Below, piece after piece: positions 1 through 12,100 of a stretch of 64,000 bases of DNA (its first letter is position 1; the number at the start of each line of letters is the position of its first letter). The notes beneath the pieces were generated by a model. That model was not told the origin of the DNA. It was given only the letters and a program-made list of their open reading frames with translations, and made no database searches. The stretch comes from Patiria miniata. Lineage: Eukaryota > Echinodermata > Asteroidea > Valvatida > Asterinidae. The translations under genes were made by a program, and so were the position numbers. The DNA is taken from positions 33,935,315-33,999,314 of the forward strand of contig NW_024037069.1 of assembly GCF_015706575.1 (NCBI RefSeq). The letters run 5' to 3'.

Positions 1-256
1 CTGAATCATTTGAAACAATCTTTCGAATCATAAGTACGACAAAATTAAATTTACTTAGAAAAAAAATCCTGCTTTTCCCGGCGTGAATCAAATCATTAAT
101 ATAAAACAGGGTTGCACTCTTTTTTTTTAATCATGTTATACTCGCCTCAACATACAATAAAAATAATAAATTGAACATATTTTACACTGCAAAGTTTGCT
201 GTATTTTTACATTCGTTTCCCCCTTTTTTAGTTTAACAGTTTTGATAGTAAAACAG

Positions 257-458
257 CAGTTGCGTAGCCAGGAATTTTTCAGTGGGGGTGCTGGGGGGAT
301 GGAACATTTCATGGGGGGGGCGTCATGTAGATCAATGATAATTGTTTTCGAAACTCAAAATCTCAGTAGCGGGCGACAAGATTTCATGGGGGGGGGGGCG
401 GCTATCGCCCCCACGCAACCTCTCCCCCCCCCCCCCCCCCCCGGTGGCTACGCCACTG
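257..458. mobile_element. hAT-type MITE in gene A intron 1
   Basis: Terminal inverted repeats CAGTTGCGTAGCCA and TGGCTACGCCACTG bound the element. It is flanked by a perfect 8-bp target duplication TAAAACAG (249-256 and 459-466), as for hAT transposons. Internal G and C homopolymers make it strongly strand-asymmetric. It has no coding capacity. Confidence 0.8.
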
Positions 459-676
459 TAAAACAGTGCTATTTTTGTTTGCACTTGTAAACATGCGGTG
501 GAAAGTGTCGAGGAAACGGTTGGACTTTTTAAACCTAATTTTCCATCCTGCCTTTTCCATGGGTTTTGCCAAACTCTCATGTTCCGGAATCATAAAACTA
601 ATGAATTATCGAGGAATACTCTTTATCTTTGTATTAAATAAAATGTCCGTGTTTTTGTTTTATTGTTTGATTGTAG

Positions 677-3101
677 CTTTATCCGTTGATTTGGATCTGC
701 GAGGCAAGCCGGCCACACAGAGTAGCGATTACTATGCTAGTGATCTCCGTCTAAATCTAATTGCAGACAGAGCATTAGACGGAGATACCGCAACATTTTC
801 ACACACTCATATGTATTTTCCAAATTTTCCAAAAAATATACACGTATATATCAGGCCCGTACATCAAACCCTTGAAGGCAACGATTTGAAATCGTGCCAC
901 ATAATTTAAATATTTTGAATTGATCGAAGTAGGATTTATTGCGATTCCGATCCACTGAAATAATTCAACTATTTTTAAGGCGACGTAGTAGATTAAACAT
1001 GTGTATCATGAGAAGGCGTCTATAGTATTATTTCTTTGTTACAGGCCTTCTTATGATTTACTGTAGAAAAACTTGAACATTACGGTAGACAGTAAATTAA
1101 ACTCGAACCAACGACCTTGTCTGATATAAGACGCGTTTGAATCGCATGAATAGCAAAACATCAGGGGCGGATACAGGAATTTTCGCAGGAGGGGGGGGGT
1201 TCATCGGCAAAAAAATCCGAAATCTAGACAGGTTTTTTCTCCAGACACTTGGACTCCGATAATCAAAGGTGGGGGTGGAGGGGCGGGGATGGAGGTGGCT
1301 CGTGCCATATTTTCAATGGGGGCGCTGTTCAAATCCGACGATTATTAATACTATATCACAGAATAGTGTACATAGGGCCTATAAACCAAGCTGGCTCTGT
1401 CCGTATTTTGTGCAAAGGCGGACATTATTACCAGAATATAATGTTGGGTGTCAGAGCAGGGGGGGGGGGGGGTAGCATTTGTTTTCATGAACTTCTATGG
1501 TATTTTTTTTTGGACAGAGCTGGGGTTTTTTACCCCCCCCCCCCGCGGATCCGCGCCTGGACATGAGAAGAACATGTGAAGTTCAACCTTGTGCACATAC
1601 CTGACATATGAAGAAGTCAATCGTATCATTCGTCTCATGCAAATCTGTCTAAATGTTGAGATCGTTTCAAATAATAGCATCTGATATTTCGCCTAGCTTG
1701 TATCCACATTTTAGGCATGCTAAACCATAAATTTAATAAAAAATCCATGTTCACATAAAAGATGCAACTTTTTTTGAGGAAGCGTTACTTCATTACTATC
1801 TTTGTTTATGAATTCAATTGTTGCCAGAGTGCCGCGGAGACCAATGGTGGAGAGTTGACCTGGAGGCTGCGTACTGCTTGACAAGCATCACTATAGTCAA
1901 CAGAAATTATCAGGGTAAGTCTATGATCGGGGTGCAGTAGCAAGCAATACAGTGGATTTGAAGAATATTCCCTTCGGTCGGCATTCGTTTAAGAACCAGT
2001 TGTGTAGTATAAGGAAAGCTGTTTCATCAAGTTACTGCAATCTGGTGATATTGGGAAAGAAAAAAAAAACATATCACCTCAAAATGATTGACCTTATTCG
2101 TTAGTATATTACCTTAAACTAAAGCAAAGAAATACGAAAAGCCGAATCTTCACAGCATGGAGTCCTCCATTAGTCTAGAATTATGATTTGACTTATACAT
2201 TATTCGTGTTCTTCAGTCAGAAAGGATTTTTTTCTCCAACACATCAATGCAAAAAAAACCTTAATTGTTGGCTCCCCATTGAGGGCAGAATAATTAAAGC
2301 TACAACGGTAATTTTGCAGTGCTTAATACTCGTCTGCATTTAACAGCCATTCTCAACATGTGTTTTTATGTTAATTCGTTGAATGCACAAGTGGTCATAC
2401 TAACCCATATTCAATAAAAACACAAACTTCAAAGATAACTGTAGTTTAAACGATTTCCGAATACATAAATGTGTTATGAAATAGAAACATGAATGCGAAA
2501 GGTTTCGTTCCCATCAAGTGAAAGTTATATTCAAAAATGCAATGTATAACAAGAAATAATGGAACGCACTTGTGCAATAGATTATTATTATAAATATTTA
2601 ACCACATTTACAGACGCAATTTGCTTTAATAAAATGCATAATTTAATTTTAAGTCGGATTAAATCATCACATATATGCATGCACTAAAACAAAGCCTCCG
2701 GCAGCCAGTTGACGTTTTGCAGCTGCGTGTAACTTGAATTTGACATTCAGGAAAACAGTAATTATTGAAACAGTCAGTTAACTTTGTTAATTTAATGCAT
2801 CGCAAACAGCCCAGATTATCAATCAAAAAGAGTAAGTCTAACAAGAACCAGCATACTGATGATCTTTTTTTTGCAGGTTGGCGACTGACAAGTGCTGTAG
2901 TTCGTGCTGGTTTGAGTCAAGTTCACTCCCAGAACACACAGATAGGAGATGCAGTCACACGTACCCAGGCAACTAACGGAGCAGTGATTGATTTCACATC
3001 GAATCCGGCCATCTCTGCTCGATACGTTAGTGTGGAACTGTCAGGGAATTGCCTTCATATGGCTGAAGTCAGGATCAGCACAGAAGACGTCATTACAAGA
3101 A
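677..3101 (+). CDS. Gene A exons 2-4: FTP (fucolectin-type) domain
   Basis: Exons are 677-808, 1828-1914 and 2877-3101, read in phase 1. The translation has the FTP pattern seen in fucolectins and pentraxin-like proteins: GKPATQSS near the start, [15 protein letters not shown], then [19 protein letters not shown] at the end. This fold often binds fucose or other glycans (family knowledge); the binding residues were not checked. The exon 2 boundary is a problem: genes B and C have a GT donor at the matching place, but A has AT at 809-810. The next GT, at 813, adds 4 nt and breaks the frame. Exon 2 is 132 nt and phase 1 at both ends, so skipping it keeps the frame but removes the first third of the domain. 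Confidence 0.85.
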
Positions 3102-6100
3102 GTAACAATAAACCTTAATCTTCACATTCCGAATCATGATGGCAGATGACACAACATTTGCATCTCTGCCATGCTGGTGATATAACAAACAGTTCATTGA
3201 CAAACCAAGTCTTACGGTCACAAAAAGAAATATTTTATTTTCGTTCGAAAAGAGGTTGGTAACAGGTGAGTCCAATAATATGCAGATTGGCAATCATATA
3301 AAGGTTTTTATTTGGTCGCGTTTCCATCGAGATTCTAATTGGTAGCTAATGCAGATATTTTGATATCGTTCCCACGAATAGAATCAGCAAAGATGGCTGG
3401 CCTAAAAACATGCAACGAATTAAATGAGTGTGCCTTCTTCCGCAACTACCTGGCTTAAATAGTCCTATACACTTTCATAATAATACATGTATATTATTTG
3501 GCTGGTCAATGATTTTCACAGGAAATTTTATATACTCTTATATAATAACCACGTACATGTTTTGCCGTAATAATGCTAACAACTGTTGTGGGTTAGTTTG
3601 ACAGTCAGCTACCTAATATCCATGTTTAACTCTTCTTTCCATAGTAATGCCAACAAATGTCGATGCTACTGGTATGACAGTCAACTGGTCTACAGTGCCC
3701 TGTGCTGATAATTACAGCGTGCAGTATGCCCTGACCAACAGGGATAACTGTGTAAACATCAGTTCACCATCGTACAGCAGTCCCTGCAATATGTGTAAGA
3801 GAAACATGACAACTATAAACAGTCTGATGCCAAACTCCGGGTACACTGTGCGAGTCAAGGCTCATGTATACGGTGCATACGGACCAATAAAAACAGTAAT
3901 CGTCACAACCGCATCATCAGGTATGGCACTATAGGTTTTACCGTCTTCAGTCTTTTGGCTTGTATGTTGTAACTTATTGTCTTCATCCAAATGCAATATC
4001 TCTAACCCTCTGGTACTTATTTGATATTACAGCACCGACTGGCCCACCCACTTCTGTGACACCTGGGTCTCAAGCCCAACGCAGCATAGCTTTCTCCTGG
4101 AGCCTCCCAGCATGTGGAAGCCGAGGCGGTGCCATCACAGGATACGACTATAGGCTTAGTACAAGTGGAGCTGCACCAATGACTGGCCAGACTACAGCAG
4201 GCCTCTCAGTTACAATAGATGGACTTACTCCCTATACTTCTTACAGTTTTCAAGTTGCTGCAAGGACTAATGATGGGACTGGACCGTACAGTGTGGTTGT
4301 AACATCAACAACACAAGAAGCAGGTAATCTATGTTTCCTGTTGTTCTTCCTAAAACTCAATCCCCTATCTCCATCTTCTCCTTCTTAATTGGGTTTGATT
4401 CTAATTTGGGTGCGGTTGTCTTGCAGTTGTTTATGGATTCTTTACACAAATAATCCCTTGAGCAAAACAGACAAAAACGCCGGGAATAAAGGAAATTTCT
4501 TTAAACCACGGAAGTTTAATTCCAATAAGCACTCATTATTGGTTAATTGTTTCTTAGTGCACGGTGCCGATATTTATATATCAGTTGCAAGAACAAATCA
4601 AATATTCCTTTTGGTGTTCAATTTCAACAGCGCCCACAGTTCCCCTCAATATTCAAATCCAGTCGACAGATGACGTGTCTGTCAGTCTTGGTTGGAGTGA
4701 ACCAGATCCACCGAATGGACGCATCACGCACTACAATGTTCGCTACTGGAGGAGTGGGGACATGGGGACCATGCAGACTGACTCCAATGTGATGGGGCTG
4801 ATGTATCGTGTCATGGGCCTTGCAGCCTTTGTAACATACCAAGTTCAGGTGTTTATTTATTTTGTTTTTCAAATGAAAAACACTATCCCCATTATACGTC
4901 TCCTGGTCGAAACTTACATCTTTCCAACACAAACATACAAGGAACAGTTTCATTGATGATTGTAATTATTTGGCTTATGGCGATGGCTTTTGAAGCACAG
5001 GTCATTTTATTTTTTTTGTCAGAAAGATTGGAATTGCAATTAATAAAAGAGTTTGACAAATTGTTCCCTATTGTTTTCAGGTGCAAGCTGTGACGTCTGC
5101 TGGTGCTGGCCCTTGGAGTGTACAAATCGACGTAACAACAATGCAAGCTGGTGAACTAACTCTTTCGTTTTCATCTAAGTTTTTTTTTTCTTTTGCATCA
5201 GAACTTCTATATTTCTTTTCCAATCCAAACTCTTTTTGTACCCCCAAATTGATGTAGACTTCCGATTGATCGTGTAAACGCTAAGGTGTGCAAAGTAAAT
5301 CTAAACGCATAGGCCCAGTAAATAAGGTTATTGTCTCGATGTTCAATTCAACAGCGCCCACAGTTCCTTTAGATGTTCGCATAGAGTCGACAGATGACAT
5401 GTCTGTCAGTCTGGGCTGGAGTGAACCAGATCCACCGAATGGACGCATCACGCACTACAATGTTCGCTACTGGAGGAGTGGGGACATGGCAACCACGCAG
5501 ACTGACTCCAATGTGATGGGGCTGACGCATCGTATCATGGGCCTTGAAGCCTTTGTAACATACAAAGTTCAGGTCTTTATTCATTTTGTATTTTAAATGA
5601 AATGCACTATCCCCATCATACATCTCCTGGTCGAAACTTACATCTTTCCAACACAAACATACAAGGAACAGTTTCATTAATGATTGTAATTATTTGGCTT
5701 ATGGCGATGGCTTTAGAAGCACAGGTCATTTTATTTTATTTGTCTGAAAGATCGGAACTGCAATTAATGATAGAGTTTGACAAATTGTTCTGTATTGTTT
5801 TCAGGTGCAAGCTGTGACGTCTGCTGGTGCTGGCCCTTGGAGTGTACAAATCGATGCAACAACACTGCAAGCCGGTGAACTAACTTTTTCGTTTGTGTTT
5901 AAGTTATTTTTTCTTGTGCATTAGATCTTCAATAATTCTTTTCCAACCTCAACTATTTTCGTACCCCGAATTGAGTTCGACCTCGGATTGATCGTGTAAA
6001 CGCTAGGGTGTACAAAGTAAGTCTAATGACTTAAGCATAAACACATAGTAAATCAGAAATTGTCTTGTTCAATTCAACAGCGCCCACAGTTCCATTAGAT

Positions 6101-9100
6101 GTTCGCTTAGAGTCGACAGATGACAGGTCTGTCAGTCTGGGCTGGAGTGAACCAGATCCACCGAATGGACGCATCACGCACTACAATGTTCGCTACTGGA
6201 GGAGTGGGGACATGGGGACCATGCAGACTGACTCCAATGTGATGGGACTGACGCATCGTATCATGGGCCTTGCAGCCTTTGTAACATACCAAGTTCAGGT
6301 GTTTATTTATTTTGTTTTTCAAATGAAATACACTATCCCCATTATACATCTCCTGGTCGAAACTTACATCTTTCCAACACAAACATACAAGGAACAGTTT
6401 CATTGATGATTGTAATTATTTGGCTTATGGCGATGGCTTTAGAAGCACAGGTCATTTTATTTTATTTGTTTAAAAGATCGGAACTGCAATTAATGATAGA
6501 GTTTGACAAATTGTTCTCTATTGTTTTCAGGTGCAAGCTGTGACGTTTCCTGGTGCTGGCCCTTGGAGTGTACAAATCGATGCAACAACACTGCAAGCCG
6601 GTGAACTAACTTTTTCGTTTGTGTTTAAGTTATTTTTTCTTGTGCATTAGATCTTCAATAATTCTTTTCAAACCTCAACTATTTTCGTACCCCGAATTGA
6701 GTTCGACCTTGGATTGATCGTGTAAACGCTAGGGTGTACAAAGGAAGTCTAATGACTTAAGCATAAACACATAGTAAATCAGAAATTGTCTTATTTAATT
6801 CAACAGCGCCCACAGTTCCTTTAGATGTTCGCATCCTGTCGATAGATTACATGTCTGTCAGTCTGGGCTGGAGCGAACCAGATCCACCGAATGGACGCAT
6901 CACACACTACAATGTTCGCTACTGGAGGAGTGGAGACATGGGAAACATGCTGACTGACACCAATGTAGTGGCGCTCATGCATCGTGTCACGGGACTTGCA
7001 ACCAGTGTAACATACCAATTTCAGGTCTTTACATGTATTCACTCTCTTTTATTCTGACTCATCTATCGTTATTATACACGATGATTCTCCAGAGAGGAAC
7101 TAAGGTCTTTCCCGCAGCTTCTTTAATATCCATCAGTTAACTACATCTTGACACAATCAATAATAGGAATGTTAATGTTCACATACATTATTTGCGATCT
7201 ATTTCGAAATGAACAAAACATAACTTCCAGAATTCAAGTAATTTTAAACAATTCTGTGTGATGTTTTGAACCTAAAATAAAATTGTAGGGTTTTAACACA
7301 AATTTTCGCAGGTGCGAGCTGTGACGTTTCCTGGTCCCGGCCCTTGGAGTGACCCTACCGAAGCAATGACATCAATCGGAGGTAGACAATCGTAAACAAT
7401 TTTTCCCATTGTATTCATAACAAATTAACAAGTAGTTTCCATGGTCGCTTGGTATTCTATAAAATATGTGCTCATCATATAAAAGATATCACCATTATGT
7501 GATCTTTTTTCTTTAGTTCCTGGACCTGTTCAGGATCTAAATGTCACAGTGAGGACAGAGACGTCAATAACTTTATCCTGGATCCCACCCCTGCAACCTG
7601 GAGGAGTCATCACTGGTTACATAGTATGTTATTTCATTTTTTTATCAATGTCAGGGCCCTATGGAAGATCACTGAATGGTGAATATACTAGGCAATCATG
7701 GATAAATATTAGAAATAGATTAGTGTACCCTTTCGAAATTGTATCCTGACGTCGAGGTTGTGAGCATTTTGTGTATTACACCGCGACATCTAGATATAGT
7801 ATTAAAGGTCCTTCTCCCTTTTGTTAAACCAGCATCCATAAATAAAGGGATTATAAAGAAATCAAGCTCTCAATCTATAGTTTTCAATTCCCTTTTGTTA
7901 GGTGGAGTACCGTATCTTGGAGAGGCCTTATCAACCAGACTTCACAGCAGAGGACACATACAAAACCAATGATGCTCAGCATTCACCCTTCACAATAACC
8001 AACCTGGAACCTGTTACTAAATACGAGTTTAGGGTGCTGGCGAAGAATGAAATGTTTACAGGAAATGAACACCGAATGCTGGAGGTTTACACAAAGCCGA
8101 TGACAGGTACACGTATTTTCAAGTACATGATATGATTGTCAATACGTATTAAACCTGTGCAATACGTCCGATAATCAAGACGACTTCATGAAAGCGGGGT
8201 TTAAATCCGTTTGGAAATGTATACCGTTTGGCGACTACAGTGAAGATTGTCTTGTTGGGCCTATGTAGTACATTACAGAAAGGTTAGTTAGATTTCAATT
8301 TCCTGTCAAAGAGAAAGATACATCGGCTAAGAACGAAAGTTGACTGGACCTCATAGGAATCGACAGGTGTACACAAAGCCACAATCAGGTATGATGTCTG
8401 TGTCACAGTTTATGAATATCAGTCGACGATAAACTGAAAACTGCCGTACAAAATATTTAAAAACACTGACTGGTTTCTCTGTGGGTCTTGAGAACTGACT
8501 GAAACTTCTACTTACATTGAAAAAACAAAGGCAGATTATTTCCCCTTTGGAAAAGATTGTTTTGTCCGTTGTCCTGGGCAAATTTTCGTTCAATCAAGGA
8601 GATATGAACACGTCCGTATTTCATTATATTTAAAGGGTATTTATCAGTGCGTAGAACAGTAAATGATCAGCGATGGACAGCTAAATGACAGTGTTTATTA
8701 AAATAGACATAAGTTGGGAATGTGGTATGCGAGTTACGTGAGATTGTCACAGTTACTGGTCAATTACATATACTTATGCATGGTTTTTTTTATTAAATGT
8801 GCGAGCCACACATTTGAGAAATGATTTGTTCTCATTCCGGCACTATCTTTTGGACTCACCCTGTATGACATTTTGTTCTCAGTGCAAATGCCATCAGCTA
8901 GTGCCGCCGTCATTGCTGCTGCCGTGCTTGGTGCGATAGTTTTCGTCTTGGTCCTAATGATTGTCATCGGGTGTGTGGTGTGGAAAAGACAAACTCGCCA
9001 AAATGCCACAAATAGTTATCTAGTGCCCACAGCTATGGAACTGGTAAGTGACTTCTAAAGACATGCGATTTGCCACTACGTTTTTCATATGATTTTTGTT

Positions 9101-12100
9101 CTAGTTATGAGCTGTTAATCTGTTACAGGCACAAAATAGTGACTGATTATTGCATGAGTTCATGCTCTCAAACTTGATGGGTACAGTTCACAAGAAACTA
9201 ACGCTAACCAAATACTCTTCTACCTAATACAAATTTTGTTTTGATCACTTAAGCTAAGTTAATTCATAACAGGTGTTTTACTCACTTTCAATCGTTGTCA
9301 CCATTTAAGTCGACAATGGACCGATCCAGTAAGCAACGCCCCATGGTATTCTGACCAATCACAGCCGTGATTTATGTCCGACATGCGTGCACAAACGTCC
9401 GACATGCGTGCACGCGCGTATGATGCGCGCGGCAGGGAAATGCAGTGTGGCATTGGAGAGGAGCGAGTGTTAATTTGCCCACGTGCGCAGTGGGAGGAGC
9501 TTACTGGATCGGTCCATTGTCAGCAGACCCTTAAACTAATATTGATTTTGAAGCGTCACGGGATTGCATTGCATTGTTTTCGTTATTCCCAAAGGGTGCC
9601 AAATCTACAACCCACGAAAGTGACTCACCAAGTGCTGCCAACCCTGACGGCGAGATATACGAAGATGTTGGGCTTCCCTCCTGGGCGCGGAAACTGGAAA
9701 TCAAATGGGAGAATATGATCATCGATGATGAGATTCTTGGAAAGGGTAACTTTGGCGAGGTACGGGCAGGAGGCGTGAGGATCAGAGGCCGAGTCACCGA
9801 AGCAGCCATCAAAACTCTCAAAGGTAACTGTACTCATGATTAGGATAAACACATCATAATTGCTGGTCTCAGCGGGCCATTCATGTGCTCTCTTACTTCC
9901 TGGTGTACTCACCGACTGACTCACTCAGTGACTCACTGCATGTCACATAATGATCCCATCAGAGATGGAACAAGTCACCCTGCAACAACGATGAAGGGGC
10001 TATGAACAGATGCATGATGAGGCTTCAAGGAATAGCCATGTTGAAACAATAGCATACAACTGTGTGCGTTATGCAACCACAGACTAAGTGAACAACTGAC
10101 TGAAGTTCAGATAATGTCCTAACTCAAGGCTTTAGTTTCCAGCTTGGCAAACCTTGCGTTGTTCATCAATCAAGTATTGACGATTTGACTTTGCAGTTTA
10201 CTTGGTAGTTTACTTGGTCTTGAAATATCTACAGTCCTTTCCACACTCATATAAATAAGTAGAATTACAAAAAGATGTAACTGCAAAATATTCAAACATT
10301 TTAGGACTGTTTTTTTTTCTTTTCTAGATACAGACAACACCTCTGATGCTGCTGTGGATTTCAAGGCGGAGTTGCAAACGATGGTGGGAATAAAACCACA
10401 TCCGAACATTGTGCGTCTCCTTGGCGCATGTTTTTATGAAGGTAAACTAATCATGATTTCTATACCAAAAGACAACCCAATGTTTGACATTTTGTAAATA
10501 CTTTCCACAATTTAAGACTGGGCATTTGGCAAGGTCAGAATTGAGCAAGTAAAGCTACTGGAATAAAATATCTCTAACATTAATGTTATCAACGGAAATT
10601 TTACCTTTTAAAGTTCAAATTGCATAATTTATTTTGATTAAAAACAAATAATACCGGTTACTCTATAACATCAATAGGGCTTAAACGTTAAGAACACAAC
10701 CAATCAAACATTTTTTACTGCTTGAAATCAGACAAGAGGACATACTTTTAGGTGGAAAGCGTAAGTATATTGGCCGACCAGACTTTTGTCAATCTGAATT
10801 TGGGTTACCCTATGTAGAATCACAGAATGAAGCAGGGCAAGTTCAAAACCATTGTCTTGTAATTTATTGCAAGGTGAGCTAAATAGTTTGAGAAACGACA
10901 AGTAATCCTAGTTAATCTAGCTTCGATATAGCTTAAACGTTAATAGGAACTGTTACGAAATAGACACGTGGACATACTTTTAGGTAAAAGGGCAAAGTGA
11001 ATTGGCCAACCGGACTTATGTCAATCTCAAGTTTGATAACCTAACGCAGTATCACATCATGAAGCGATGTTTTTTTCAAAATAAAAACCCCTTGTAATTA
11101 TTTTTCTTATCAAAGGCATTCTGTATGTGGCGCTGGAGTTTCTTCCCAATGGCAATCTTCGTGATTATCTGAGAAGCATTCGCCCGATGCAGAAAGGAGC
11201 TGGCCACTCAACTGACGGAGCATCTCCGGTGACTTCTTCAAACTTGTTGAAATTTGGCACAGACGTTGCCAAGGGAATGGATCATCTGTCCAAGACAGGG
11301 GTAAAGTCTATATTCCTTCATTTTAAATTATTCCATCTTTTGTGTGTGTTAGTTTGAATACCACAGCTCTGTCGTGATTCTGATCACTTTCAGAATCGTC
11401 ATATGCCATTCTATCTCTACGAAATTCCTAGGGAAAATGCCCTTTTCCATAGGCTAGTGTAGTGACAGGTGTATGTTTGCTTGAGGCTTGCAGTAAATGT
11501 TCTGGAGGTCACCTAATTGTTAGATAATTGCAAGTGGTCGATTGAAATACTTGTCCTTTTTATAGATTATCCACCGTGACTTGGCTGCAAGGAACATACT
11601 TCTGGCCGACGACCTGACCGCCAAAGTGTCTGATTTCGGCCTTTCACGAGGGGAGGACATCTACGTTCAGAAATCCTCGGTAATGTACGGAATGTAGAAT
11701 CATCTTTAAGGGGCTACGTTAAATGATAATGACTAATCATACCAGAGAAATAACTTAATTTTAGTGAACACTGTAACAAAACATCTAAAGAATTAAACAC
11801 ACAAAATTATCGGTGTTGTTCGGTGTCAATCAAGTATCCAAAAAAGACGATGTTTACCGATCATACATTCGGGTGAAATTCTTTCAGTTTACATATGGCA
11901 CCTCATATCATGAACAGAGTTAAAATATATGTTCTTTTGATTGTAGACAAGGATTCCCGTTCGCTGGTTGGCCATCGAATCTTTGACGCGTCGTGTCTAC
12001 AAGTCCAAGAGTGATGTGTAAGCAAAAGCAATATACTTTCGTCACAGAATTAAAATCTCACGCAGTTATTTTAGAACACACACAAAAGCTTCAAGTAATT

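Noticed and set aside
332-490. Gly- or Pro-rich open frames over G/C runs (also near 1249-1566, 18262-18543, 45050, 61512-61799)
   Set aside because: They are readings through homopolymers inside MITEs or intron poly-G tracts and have no conserved coding pattern.
3960-4032. Extension of the FN3-2 reading frame upstream of its acceptor (also at 50325)
   Set aside because: The open frame continues into the intron, but the TATTACAG/TATTGCAG acceptor and equal exon length in all copies fix the border.
4624-7042. Minus-strand open frames of about 70-110 codons over the FN3-3 repeats
   Set aside because: They lie antisense to real exons and repeat only because the exons repeat; no start context or splice structure.
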